NCBI GenBank assembly: GCA_021234155.1
Contig: JAJEKV010000223.1
Span: 684,001-748,000, forward strand
Reading direction: 5' to 3'
DNA length: 64,000 bases
Source: Isoetes taiwanensis
Lineage: Eukaryota > Streptophyta > Lycopodiopsida > Isoetales > Isoetaceae
A program made the translations under genes and the position numbers. The notes under the pieces are model-generated. The model was not told where the DNA came from. It did no database searches and was given only the letters and a program-made list of their open reading frames with translations. Position 1 is the stretch's first letter. Each line of letters starts with the position of its first letter. Of this stretch, positions 21,110 through 33,300 are shown piece after piece.

Positions 21110-21187
21110 TAGCCCATTGTATGGGTCCCATGACCTATTGGTCTTCGTGGACGTTAAAAAAACTATTCTATTCTATTCTATTCTATT
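21110..21187 (+). repeat. Short RTE-like LINE 3' tail with (TATTC)n
   Basis: TGGGTCCCATGACC, then TTGGTCTTCGTGGACG and a (TTCTA)n tail match the 3' end of the RTE-like LINE at 47.9-50.3 kb and copies at 24.8 kb and 61.9 kb. It separates two retroelement coding blocks. Confidence 0.75.
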
Positions 21188-21189
21188 TT

Positions 21190-21516
21190 GTGGCCCGTGA
21201 CCTGGCCCCAGAAGCAGAGGCATTGTGGTGGAGCCTCCGTGCTCTATCCACCCTGGCAGGACACAAGAAGTTGTCATACTGCATTTTCACTTACGTGTTG
21301 GTACGTCGGGACCTCTCCTTGACCGCCTTGGGCCAGGATATAGCACCCTGGATGAGCATGAAGCTCCTCACAGCGGCCCCACTAGCTGCCGCCTATCTGC
21401 CAGAGATTGCTTCTCTTGCAGCCACTACGGTGGATCCAGGTGTCACTTTGTTGCGACATCGACCGCCACCACCACCTCCTACCCCAATGGATCAAGATGT
21501 AGGGCCTAGCTCCTAA
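21190..21516 (+). CDS. Proline-rich retroelement ORF fragment, unknown
   Basis: Open frame beginning in VARDLAPEAEALWWSL and ending with a Pro-rich run (RHRPPPPPPTPMDQDV). It continues the coding style of the preceding ORF on the same strand after a tail insertion. No family recognised. It may be the C-terminal part of the same protein. Confidence 0.4.
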   Translation: MARDLAPEAEALWWSLRALSTLAGHKKLSYCIFTYVLVRRDLSLTALGQDIAPWMSMKLLTAAPLAAAYLPEIASLAATTVDPGVTLLRHRPPPPPPTPMDQDVGPSS

Positions 21517-21639
21517 CTATTTATATCATGCATTGTATATTCTAGCCTTTGGCTACTCAAAATTATGTAACTTTGCATTGATCTTTCATGCACTTTTTGA
21601 ATACAAGCAAATTGTTTTTTCCTACAATACTCGTTTTTC

Positions 21640-21847
21640 TCTTCCAGAGTTTGAAGTACAAGGAATAATTCATTTGTTGTATATCCATTTTTGCCTTCTT
21701 ACAGAAGAGGAAGAAGAAGAAGGGGAACCGGAACAATGGAGAGAAGTGGAAGAGGACGAGCCGCCGCCAGAACAAGACTATGCGGAAGAGGATGGAGAAT
21801 ACGAGGATGATGATTCGTCGCACGTGGAATTATTGGGATATGACTAA
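21640..21847 (+). CDS. Acidic low-complexity ORF fragment
   Basis: Open frame encoding a Glu/Asp-rich tail (TEEEEEEGEPEQWREVEED, then YEDDDSSHVELLGYD). An ACAG before 21703 could be an acceptor, making this an exon. No family assigned. Confidence 0.35.
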
Positions 21848-22205
21848 GCATGAAGCCTTTGCTGATGCGAACGATCACCTCTAGCAGATCTTTTATGCAC
21901 TTCGAGACCTCTTTAATTTGTTAATTATTAGCCCTACTTTGGACTATCAGTATGTTATAATTCAGGCTTGGGCTAGGTACAATGGTTCGAGCAGTGAGGG
22001 AGAGTATTCGATACTCCATCTTATACCCCTTCACGCAGCCCTAAGCTTGTTCTTTAAGAACCCTTAACCTTGCTTTTACTTTGTTTGTATAGCCGAAACT
22101 TCTTATTACTATGCTTTTTATCTTAATAATAAACGCGTTTCCTTTTGTAATCTTATTGTATAACAAATGGAATGCGTATGCTTATCTTTGACTTGTTCTA
22201 TCTAG
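21848..22205. other. Intron-like AT-rich DNA
   Basis: No coding signal. It ends TATCTAG at 22205, where the gag-like reading begins, so it could be an intron. Confidence 0.3.
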
Positions 22206-23950
22206 ACAGTGCACGCCCTCCCCCTTGGGCGACACCTGTTCAACCGGGCCATCTTACCCCGGAACAGGAGCTCACCATTATGAAACGTCAGTTTATTGAG
22301 CTCCAAGCATACGTATTGCAGCAGAATCCACCACAGAATATGGATCAAAGATTCCTGCTCCACTAAACCCGCAGCCTGCACCTGCGCCCGCAATGGCAAG
22401 TCGATCTAAGAGGACCCGCCCTAGCTCGTCTTCGGATGCTGCCTCAGAGTCTTCTGACTCTTCTGATTCCTCTGAGGATGAGGCCGACCATGCCAAGACC
22501 AGCAAAAAGAATTACCAGAAAATGGTGGATTCTGCCATCATTAGCATCTGGAAGAATCGGAAGCTCGCGCAATTCTCCGGGAAAACCAGGAATGGGGTGG
22601 ATGCCGAATCATGGTTGGACAAGATGTAGGAGTTTGGGAAGTCATATAGGATGACTAACAAAGATCGGCAAGGTTGCCACCACCAATCTTACAAGGTCGG
22701 CACGAATCTGGTGGAAAGGATGCACGCTCTCACGGGCTTACGAGGGGAAGGTGCCGCTATAAAGTTTTTGCCAAAGCCTTCAAATCACACTATGTACCAA
22801 AAGCTCATCGTTGCCAACAGATTCAAACTTTCTATCGCCTAGAATAGAAAAACATGTATGTCCAGGCTTATACGGATGAGTTTATGCGCTTACGCTTATA
22901 CGTCCCAGGGATTAATGAGCGAAGGGCCGTTGAAGGCTATATAGAGGGCTTATCCCCTACCATAAGGAAGATGGTTCGAGTTATAGACCCTAAGACCATT
23001 GCAAAAGCAGAGGCTAAAGCACTTAGCCTAGAGGAAGACACCCCAAAGTACCAGCCGCCACGACCCTCTTCGTTCACTCAAAACAAGGGGTATACACCTT
23101 ACAGAGGGCGCTCGCCTAGTCCAGGGCCTCCCGCCTCTACCGGATATCAGAAGACTGATAAGAAGGTTTCCTTCACTGTGCCAGAGAAGCCTACCAACAC
23201 TGCAGGGGCCTTCCGGGATATTCTCCAAGCTATCTCTAGAGATCAACGTGAACAGTTACATAAGGAGAAGGCCTGTTATCGGTGTTTCCGCCCGGGCCAC
23301 CGTATGCAGGAATGCCCTTTCGTCACACGGACAGTGCAAGCTGCCCTAGCAGACATGGATTGGGAGGACCCGGATAATACCGCCGAGATGACGTGCCTGA
23401 CTATATCACAGGTGAGTCTCACATATATGCTGCCATTAAGACAGGTCATGCAAACCACCAGCCCTCTGTCATTTCCACGGTTGGTCAAGTAGATTGTAAA
23501 CCTTTTGTCATTCTTATGGATACGGGTAGTACTCATAACTTTGCATCACCTAGAATGGCGGAAGCCTTACAGCTCACCCCTTTGAGGTCTAAGCCACACC
23601 CAGTTACGCTGGCAAGCGGAGCCATACGCCACACCCGTGGTCGCCGTATCAACTTGAACATTCAATTGCCAGGAGCACCTGTTGCTCTAGGAGCAGAAAT
23701 AATGGATATTGGCCATTATGATCTCATTGTGGGAATGGAATTCTTGGCCGCTGCCAAAGCCAACATTGATTGTGAGAAACGAGAGGTTACATTCAACGCG
23801 GCCAATGGAGCCCGAGCTACTATAGCAGGTAAGTCGGTTAGCCCTATCATGCAATGTATTTCCTTACGCCAATTGCATAGGGCTCTCAGGAAGTCACAGA
23901 TTACGGCACACTGGTATATACTTGAAATATGCTATAAACCGACATCAACG
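22206..23950 (+). pseudogene. Ty3-type gag and aspartic protease relic, no reverse transcriptase
   Basis: A Ser/Asp-rich N-terminal region (22390-22490) precedes a gag core: LAQFSGKTRNGVDAESWLDKM (in pieces), YKVFAKAFKSHYVPKAHR, YVQAYTDEFMRLRLYVPGI. Then comes a CCHC zinc knuckle CYRCFRPGHRMQEC (CX2CX4HX4C, about 23274-23315) and a retropepsin domain with the active-site LMDTGSTHNF (about 23515-23545) and DLIVGMEFLAAA. Lesions: TAG at 22627-22629, TAG near 22846, and several frame changes. Coding similarity stops near 23940. No RT, RNase H or integrase is present. It probably belongs with the PBS-bearing element to the left, but that link is inferred. Confidence 0.85.
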
Positions 23951-23971
23951 AGGGCTTGCCCCCCTAGGGGC

Positions 23972-23993
23972 AAAAAAAAAAAAAAAAAAAAAA
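23972..23993 (+). repeat. A(22) run ending the gag-protease block
   Basis: A pure run of 22 A follows GCCCCCCTAGGGGC immediately after the protease reading. It looks like a retrotransposition tail rather than an LTR element interior. Confidence 0.8.
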
Positions 23994-24767
23994 CTCATTT
24001 ACGACGAGGAAAAGACAAAATTTATGTCCTTTCAAGTAAAAGATGATGTAAAATGTAGAACTGCAAAATTCTGTACCCAAAGAATGCAGCCGAATACTTG
24101 TTTGTGAGAAGTCTTTCTGGACTTATTTAATTGATTAGCAGCATGATACCTCAGAGTTATCTTTTTTTTGGCCTTTCTCTAAGCTGATTGTATCCACCCT
24201 TCAGTCTTGTGTTCCTATGGGAGCAATCTCTAGGTTTGGAATGCAGTCTGAAGTTGCAAATGTTAAAACTTGTTCATGTTTGGTGCATTATGGAGCCTCT
24301 TAAGGTGAGGATGTGTTGTCAAGGTTCTCTAACAAAGGTTACAACATATTCCAAACAATACTTTCACGCAAATGCATATTTCCTGCTTAGGTTTCTTCTT
24401 TCATAGAATTATGTTTAGTTTTTGTACTATACTGGTCATCACTATATTACTCTTTTACTGCAGATAAGCTATGTTGTGAACATACGAACTTATTTGTTAC
24501 TTCAAGATCTTGGAGTGCCTATACCAAGCATGAACCTTCGTCCATCTTAGCTAGAGTATGCACTTAGATTATTTTTGCAATCTAGACCTGGTCAACATGG
24601 AAAGTCATGCTGTGCTTTAAAAAAATAACCTTTTATATAACACTTCATGGCACCACACCTTCAATTGCAAAACATAATAATGGTGATAATCTTAATACAA
24701 CTACATGTGGTCTCCTATTTGTTAGCAGACGTCGGACAAGCACAAACCATACGAAAAAAACTTCGAC
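23994..24767. other. No gene recognised
   Basis: AT-rich DNA with short open frames only. Nothing identifiable. Confidence 0.3.
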
Positions 24768-24985
24768 ATCGACATCTTAGAATTGAATTGAATCAAATGG
24801 ATATTACGGAGACCAATTGGCCTATGGGGCCCAATCAAAATAGTACAGCAGAGAGATTACTGTCAGGATTGAAAAATCCCCACTCTGAAGGGTTTTCGAG
24901 GGGAAGACCTTGGCAATAATAGGCATGCTAAGAAATTGTACAATGATACATTATGTTACATTGCAATTTCAATGCATTGTGTAAG
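24768..24985 (-). repeat. RTE-like LINE 3' tail copy, minus strand
   Basis: On the minus strand CTCGAAAACCCTTC, then CCCCATAGGCCAATTGG and an (ATTCA)n tail match the 3' end of the RTE-like LINE at 47.9 kb over about 200 bp. 5'-truncated. Confidence 0.75.
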
Positions 24986-25040
24986 GACATAGCTAAGTGC
25001 ACTCATCAACATGCAAGAAAAAAACAAAAAATAAAATTAA

Positions 25041-25130
25041 CAAGGTGCTGCGCACGAGGGGTTGCCCTCTGGTGGCCTGAGAGTGTGTTTTCATGGTTTC
25101 TGTTTGATCGTATCATGTTGTGCCTTGGGT
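25041..25130 (+). repeat. Short interspersed repeat, copy 1
   Basis: CAAGGTGCTGCGCACGAGG and GGTTGCCCTC, followed by GTGTTTTCATGGTTTCTGTT, recurs inverted at 43406-43474. Possibly a SINE-like family; no clear pol III boxes. Confidence 0.5.
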
Positions 25131-25841
25131 GCTCAATTGGGCTTGGATGCAAAGCATATGTCAGCCATAGCAAAAGGCCAAACTCATTTCTACGGGTCAG
25201 ACATAGTCCACAAGCATGATGAAAAAATCAACTATGAATAACGTTTTAATCTTGCTGCAAGGTTTTCAGTTACCTACAAAGCAACTTTCTTGAGCACTTT
25301 GTTCTTCCAATCGAACCAATTTTTTCGTCTCTTTTTGAAGTTCCAGCATTTTCAACTTTGATAACTCACATGCCCTTTGAGCCTTTTGATGTTTTTGCAT
25401 AGCCTTGGTAATCACATGAGTTTGTATCATTATTAGATGGCTCAATGGAGTTAACTCTTCTTGGAGCCGCAAGTTTACAATCAGTTTCTTTGCCCTCATA
25501 ATGGCTCCCAAATCTTACTTGATTAAGAACTGCACCTTTTTTTTTGCAAGTTCAGACCAAATATAGTTTGGTCAATGAGTATATTCTTACAAATGAGCAA
25601 TTTTAGTCCTTTCCTTTCCCACAAATATTGCATTAGCTAATTTCTTACGTGCTTGGTTTTTCATATTCAAAAGTCTCAAGAGAATAACATATACATTTCT
25701 CGATGAAAGTAAACATTTTAATCATTCCTTGATACACATTACATAGTACATTTTGTGATGCCATAATTTAAGGATAGAAAGAAATGGAACTTGCTAAATG
25801 ACGAGCAGGTCTCTCAAGTTGTTCTATACTTAAAAGCAGAG
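25131..25841. other. Unassigned; one possible coiled-coil exon on minus
   Basis: The minus strand at 25511-25266 has an open frame with a charged helical stretch (KHQKAQRACELSKLKMLEL, then QKETKKLV). I do not recognise it and it could be chance. The rest shows nothing. Confidence 0.25.
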
Positions 25842-28800
25842 GTGAGCAGGATCTGTTACTTGATCCTCATAACAGAGACAAGCAATCCTTAGAGGAGGAA
25901 CTGGAAACAAAAGCCAAAGCTATTGAGGAGGAGGAAGCTAGGGGGGCTGCGGTTCGTTCCAAAACAAAGTGGTACGCAGAGTCAGACCATGAAAACTCTA
26001 AGTGCTTCTTTAGAATGGTAGGGGCCAGATTAGCAGAGAACAATATCACTTCAATTAAGGACAACTGTCAAACTATACTTACTGATCCTGGGGGTATCAA
26101 GGCGTTTATTCGGGACAGCTTTCAGGCTCAATTCAAAGCAGACAATCTCCCATCCTCTTATCAATCCCAAATCTCTCTTTGGTTGGCCCAGATTGATTGG
26201 GCACATAAGATTACTGTGGATGACAACCAAATTTTATTGCGTCAGCCGGGCGAAGAGGAGATATTTAAAGTACTATGCTCTCTGGCCTCTAGTAAGTCCC
26301 CAGGCCCTGATGGCTTTCCTCCTGAATTCTTTGTGGAGTTCTGGGACGCTCTTGGACCAGACTTTGTGAAGGCTGTTTGGGGGGCTTGGTCCTCTTGCTC
26401 ATTACATCCAACTCTTGCGGCAGGATTCATCACCTTGGTCCCAAAAGTTTCTAGACTATCACTTGGGGAATGGCATCCCATTGCACTAACAAATGTCTTA
26501 TATAAGGTAATCATGAAAGGCATTGCCAACCGTCTTAAGCCTATCTTAAACAGGGTTATTGGAAGGGAGCAATCAGCTTTTCTGCCAGGTAGATATATTT
26601 TGGACAATTACCTAGCGGCTAGAGAAGGAATGCATTGGTGCAGATCTACACGGCAAAGCTGTGTACTTATTAAGATGGATTTTAGAAAGGCCTATGACTC
26701 CCTTAGGTGGGATGGCCTGCGAGAAGTGATGAGCCACATGGGATTCAATAAGCAGTTCATCGACATCTCAATGGGAATGAACAAATTTGCCTCTGCATCT
26801 GTCTTGGTTAATGGTGAACCTTCTGGTCTCTTTGATCTCAGGAAGGGTATTAGGCAGGGCTGCCCGCTTGCCCCATACCCTTTTTTAATTATGGCCAACC
26901 TGCTCACAAGGATGGTTAATCTCAAAGTCTTGGAAGGGGGCATCAATGGTCTGGTTTTACCGAGTCAAGCCGAACAACTCACAATCATGCAATATGCGGA
27001 TGACACCTTTATGTTCCTCAGGTATGACGATGGCAGCTTTCATTCCTTTCGTGAGATATTGATTGCGTTTGAGGTTATATCAGGCATAGGGCTAAATGCC
27101 ACCAAATGTTCCGTTTTATGGGCTTTAGAGGGAGATATTGACCCTCGTGCTAATGGATTGGGCTTGCCAGTCATGGCTGCAGGGGAAACAGTTAAGCTAT
27201 TGGGTTTGCCCCTTTCTGTCTCAGATAATATGAAGGGTCTCTGGGCTCCTATTTTAGACAAACTTAGAAAAAAGATTGGGTTATGGTCTTCTAAAGGATT
27301 ATCTGTAGCAGGAAGAGTAACAGTTGCTAATGCTGTTCTGGCCAGCTCTCACATATATTCCTCGTCAGTGATGGTAGCCCAGAAAGGAATATATAATCAA
27401 ATACAGGTTATCATTAGAAAGTTCATTTGGGGGGGTATGGCTAATGTTGCTTGGTTCGAGCTATGTAGAGATATAAGGGATGGAGGGATTGGATGTAAGG
27501 ACCCTTTCACGCAGGCTCAATCTCTGGCGGCCAGATTTGTCTGGCGAGTATTACAAGGGGGTACATCTCCTGCTTTGGCATTTGTTAAGCACTGGTTTGA
27601 TCTGTGCAAGATTCAAGGTAAACCATCGATGAACTAGGAGCCTCTTTTTGTAACTTTAAGGTGGCCCCTGGCACTTCCCCAGTCATGAGGCGTATTCTTC
27701 ATGCTTGGAGGGAGGTGCAAACAGTATGCTCCCCCTTGACTATACCTCAAGAGGCTGGGAAAGCCAGCATATTCTGGAACATTCATGTATGGGAAGAGAA
27801 TGGACGTCCCTTGGCATTAGTTCATCCTCGCATCTTTAAGAAATGGCGAGACCATGGGATCTTAAAATTGCAACATCTTTGGGAAAATGATAGATAGATC
27901 TCTTGGATGGAATTTAGACTCAAAGTGCAAAGAGCAGGGGAGGGAGATAGAAAGATACTACGAAAAATTCTAGATAATGTTAAGCTTCTCTCAGGGGCTA
28001 CTGGTCCTGAGGAAAAGTGGTCCTGTGCAGGTAAGGAGACATACAATGTTGCAAGTATCTATCGGGCCCTTTGTGATGACTCTCCTCTTAAAGCAGAGGC
28101 TAGGCTTCAAGTGAATGGATCAGCGGCTAAGCTCCTCTTAGCAAACTCCTGGAAAACCTTATGCTCTAGGAGAATACAATTTTTCAGATGGGAGGCTCTC
28201 CAAGGAGGTCTCAACACTAAAGTGAAGCTGGTCCATAGAGGAATTGTGTCTACAGACCAATGTCCTCTTGGGTGCCAGGCTAGCGAATCTCTTTCACATC
28301 TCTTCTTCTGTCCAAAAATTATTGAATTCTGGTATTGGGTATGCCCTATTATGAGACTACATATACACCAATTTGGGTGGCCGAACATTGTAATGATCTT
28401 GGACAGGGTGGCTCTCTGGATTATATGGAGACATCGGTGCGATGTCACTTTGGGGGGGCAATCCATCTCTATTGAGAAACTTAAGAGTCTTTTCAATAAG
28501 GAAGTTGCTTTAATGGCATTGTCCCACCATAGGAAGATGGGGATGAGTTACAATAAGGGATTGGACAGAATTGGTAAGATTGAAGGATTTTATAACTACT
28601 TTAAGTGCCATTGGATGAGCTCTGAGGACCTAGACTTTCATGATAGATCTAATGTGGAACAATCTGAGTTTAGTGGAGAAAGCAATCTGAGTAACTGACC
28701 AAATGGGGTCTCTCTACCATTATGTTGTTGTGGAAATAGGACTTCCCTTAGTACACACATCATTGATGCATAGAGAACCCGTATAAGAGCCCTAATGCTT

Positions 28801-28869
28801 CCTATTTGTCCCATAGGGGACTCTCTGTATCTTTATTATTATTATTAATAACAAAAAAACACACTCTTA

Positions 28870-28905
<36 letters not shown>
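25842..28905 (+). mobile_element. 5'-truncated L1-type LINE (plus strand), 3.06 kb with A(31) tail
   Basis: The body begins within ORF2, just before the reverse transcriptase, and ends CTTACCCTC followed by 31 A (28875-28905). The 3'-end signature matches the other LINEs here. No convincing target duplication found. Confidence 0.93.
25844..28698 (+). pseudogene. LINE ORF2: reverse transcriptase and zf-RVT, one frameshift and one stop
   Basis: A linker (AIEEEEARGAAVRSKTKWYA) leads into RT: SKSPGPDGFPPEFFVEFW, MDFRKAYDSLRW, GIRQGCPLAPY, and the catalytic box QYADDTFMFL (YADD). Past the thumb region (IGCKDPFTQAQSLAARFVW) the frame breaks near 27625-27640 and resumes as GTSPVMRRILHAWREVQ. A TAG at 27895-27897 replaces the Trp seen in the sister LINE. 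The end carries zf-RVT: CPLGCQASESLSHLFFCP and IIWRHRCDVTL. The endonuclease domain is missing through 5' truncation. RT motifs are intact, so it is a young copy. Confidence 0.92.
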
Positions 28906-28908
<3 letters not shown>

Positions 28909-30028
28909 CGGAAATTGCTTTTTATCCGAATCCATATTTTGTCTGCTTGAGAGGGAACTTGTGCAAAGCCTTTTTAATTGCAAAGGAAATAGTGTATGCC
29001 ATAAGCTTTCTATTTGATAATGATATTTAATTTTGTTGGCTGTTTGTTTATTTGGCAGGTAGACTACTCCACGCTTCTTTAGAACCGTTAGATAATGTTG
29101 ACTTAATTTCCCATGAAAGTCTTGGCGTAAAAGTTGCGTGGGGATATTGGATCTATTTCATGTTGCACAAACCTTTGTAGAATATCTACATTTCTTGAAA
29201 CACGAAAGAGTTTCATTATGCACCCAATATAATAATCATCTAAATGGGGGAGATCACCCCAAACATCCACGTACATTCTCTCAACAACCCAACATTGTAT
29301 AAGAACAACTCGACATCCATCCACGTATAAGAACAACTCGACATCCATCCATGAGTATTGAGGCTTCTCCAAAATCCAACAACCACCAAATATGAATGAA
29401 CCACTAAATAACTATTCATACATAGCAAACACGTCATGAAGGTTGACATGCTTGGTATTCGTGATGTTGATCTTGGTGGCAATGGATGCATATCTCAAAT
29501 CCAAATGCATATCCTTTGACATTGTTGTGAAGCTATGATGTATTGTACATGTTGTGTAGCACATGTTTTATTGCACATGTGCATGGGCCGAATTTGGATA
29601 AGTAGAAATGCATAGTAGCACAATATTGAGTGCTTGAAATTGATTATAGAAATATAACAATTTCTACAAATTGCATTTTAGGAGGGTAAAGGTATAAATG
29701 TTTTGTAAAATAATACAACATCTATTTTCTTTTATTTTCCATGAGGATATCCATTTCCTATCCTCTTCAGTTACCATTATGCAACTGTTTTGCACTCCTA
29801 TATCGACTACAAAGGCAAGTTTCCGTTTATTGCACATTTAGAATTTTGAGCTTACGGGTTAAGTCTACAGGTTTAGGGTTTGAAGATTTATCATATTATG
29901 ATTCATGAATTTGAAAAACTTGAAGAATAGCAAGCCCTTCTCATAGATGGGGCATGCAATGATATCAACCATACAATCGCACGCATAAATTTAGAGTTAG
30001 GCTTTGGGGTTTAAGATTTGTGTTTAGG
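28906..30028. other. Spacer with a 28-bp tandem repeat
   Basis: No gene recognised. A 28-bp unit, GTATAAGAACAACTCGACAT plus CCATCCAC, is repeated twice at 29297-29352. The rest is AT-rich. Confidence 0.4.
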
Positions 30029-30338
30029 TTTTTTTTTTTTTTTTTTTTTTTGAGGGTAAGAGTATGTATTAATATATAAAAATTTACATAGGATATCCCC
30101 AAATGGGATTGATGGAAAGAATTATCACAAAGCGGATATAACTCGTAAGTGTCAAGGATTGTACTAAAAAGCTACCACTCCAATCTTCCCTACCCCTGGA
30201 TTACTATAGGAAAAACCGTCTTCATCCAGGCTTAGATACTATATGGAGTTAGCAGCCAATTCCAAGCAACAAGAACTTAGGAGAAAATCAACAAGACCTA
30301 AGAGCCTCCATCCAACATCCCGATAAACCCCTCGCGAC

Positions 30339-33300
30339 TTAATCGCTTAAATCCAGATCCCAGTTACATTTGAAAAATGAATAGAATCCCCTTATACTGC
30401 CAATTCTATCCAAGTTCTTGTCATAATTGCGGCCAAACTTCCTGTGGTGGGCCAAGGCCATGAGGGCTACTTCCATGTTGAAGCTGCTCAATCCTAGTTT
30501 CTTGGGCGGCCGGGGTCCTCCAAGAGCCACACCACATCGGTGTTTCCAAATACACCACAGTGATATGTTGGTTAAAGTGAGTTGAATAATATCAGCACCT
30601 ATACTGGCTAGAATGGCGGCCATGATAGCCGACACATCTCAGAGCCCAATAATTGGACAAACCCACCTCCGTAAGTCTCCTATAGTGGGACAAAAGAAAA
30701 GATGATCCATTGTCTCGACGCCCACATCCTAGAGGGCAGAGATCATGTTGAACAACACCCTTGTTCAACAGCCATGTCATAGTGTATACACCTTCTTGTA
30801 GACTGATCCAACGAAAGAATTGGATCTTTTTGGAACATAAGGAGACCCAAGACTTTGTCAATAAGCCTTTGGTTTCCACTTGATCTAGTCCCAACCTATC
30901 TGCAGCCTTTAATGGGGACTGTGGCATTAGCAATCCATACAACTTTTTGACTTTATATTCTGCCCCATCCCCACACAACCACCTATCTTCTTCCCCTACA
31001 ATACCAGAGACCGTATTGACATTCACCATAATCTTCCTAAAGATCTTCCTGTCACCTTCCCCAACACCTGGAACTAGAGCTTTAAATCTGGTCCATGTAA
31101 TCCATCTATCGTTTTCCCACAACTGCCCAACCTTACGAATACCTGCAACACGCCACTTAGTAAACACTCGAGGGTGTACAAGTGCAAGAGGGAGCGCATC
31201 CCTCTCCCAGATCCTAGTGTTCCAAAATATACTCAGCCCCCCTGCCTCCCAATGAGCATCTGCTATACTAAAGAGACTCTGTACATCCTGCCAAGCTTCT
31301 AATATCTTCCTCATTACTGGGGAAGTACCTCGACCCATTGAGAATTTATAAAAGTAGGAACTAACCTCATCTCTAGGGGTAGAGGGTTTCCCCTTTATCT
31401 TACCCTGCTGAAGCCAGTAGCGCACCAAGGCAATAGCTGGGGATGCATCCCCTTGGATAGCCCTCCAGGCAAACTTAGCTGCCAGAACCTTCCCTTGGAC
31501 AATTGGGTCTTTACATCCCAATCCCCCATCCTTCCTACTTCGGCACATTTCTGACCATGCAACCCCAGCTATCTTCCCTCCCCAAATGAATTTACGGATG
31601 ATTACTAATAACTGGTCATATATATACTTCTGTGCTACAATGGCCGAGGAATAATAAATATGAGTCGCATTAAGGATTGCATTGGCTATTGTCACTCTCC
31701 CCATAGTGGATAAGGACTTACAAGACCAGAGGTTAACCTTCTTTCTGATCCTTTCTATAATTGGCGTCCAAAGACCTTTTAGATTTTCTCCAAGGTTAAG
31801 TGGCATGCCCAACAGCTTAGTCGTCTCTGTAGCTGCCACAATATGATAATTCCATGCCCTGACCCTTGTATCAATGTCTTCTTCAAAAGGCCATATTACA
31901 TCACATTTAGCATGATTCAGCCCAATCCCCGAAATGGAGCAAAAAGAATTTAAAACCTGTTGAAAGGCAGGAAAACTCCCATCATCGTACCTTAAGAAAA
32001 GAAAGGTATCATCTGCATATTGCATAATGGTCAGATTTAGATTAGAACCTGGAAGAAGTAACCCATTCAAGAATCCCTCGTCATCAAGCTTTTCACCATA
32101 CAGGTTAAGAGATATGCCATGATTATAAAAAGGTAAGGAGCAAGGGGACACCCCTGCCTAATCCCCTTTCTGAGCTCAAAGAGACCAGTCGGCTGACCAT
32201 TAACCAGAACAGATGTTGATGCCATCTTGTTCAAACCCATAACTAACTCAATAAAGTTTATTTCAAAGCCCATATGAGCCATCACATTTTTTAGCCCGCT
32301 CCACCTAAGAGAGTCATAGGCTCTACGAAAATCCAGCTTCAGCATTACACAATTCTGGCGAGAGGACTTACACCAATGGAGCCCCTCTCTAGCTGCCAGA
32401 TAGTTGTCCAAAATGTTCCTGCCTGGGAGAAAAGCTGATTGTTCGCATCCAATCAAACGAGTTAAGATTGGCTTCAAACGATTAGCAATGACCTTCATGA
32501 TTACTTTGTACAACACATTGGTTAGTGCTATTGGTCTCCATTCATTTAGTACCTGGGGCTTATTGACTTTTGGAATCAAGGAGATAAATCCAGTTGCTAG
32601 GGCTGGGTGAAGGTATTTGACCGCCCATGCTCCCTTGATTGCAGCGGTGAAGAATGGCCCAAGTATATCCCAGAATTCGACATAGAACTCTGGAGGGAAC
32701 CCATCAGGTCCTGGCGACTTACCAGAAGCTAAAGAACACAGAGTCTTGTAGATTTCTACATCACGAGGCTCTTGAAGTAGTACTTTATTTTCTTCATCAG
32801 TCACTATCTAGCCTTGCCTCAAAGACGGGAGCCACTCAGAGCATCGACTGTAATAGTCACTTGGGAGGGGATCTTCTTTGAACAACCCCTCATAACTATC
32901 CCTGAAGAAGGATTTAATTTCTGCCTCCTCTTTAAGAACCACGTTCTGATCATTAGTAACTGAAGTGATACTATTCTCAGCCAGCCTTGCTCCTGCCAAT
33001 CTAAAAAAACATTTAGAACTTTCATGATCAACCTCCGCATACCATTTGGTCTTAGATCTAATAGCGGCCCCTCGAGCCTCTTCCTCTTCTATCGCTTTTA
33101 TTCTGACCTCTAACTCTTCCTCAAGTGCCTGATTGACAGTATTAAAGGGATCTAGAATCAAACCTTGTTTAACTTGTCGAACTTGGTTGTACAGATCAGC
33201 CTTAGTTTCCCGGAACTTGGTAGCCCGTAGTTTCCCCCACTTTTTTATCCAATCCTTCATATCGGCATTTTTCTTGATCCAGGATTTCATACTAGGAAGA

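Noticed and set aside
26242-26946. Minus-strand ORFs of 84-121 codons
   Set aside because: Shadows of the plus-strand LINE reverse transcriptase.
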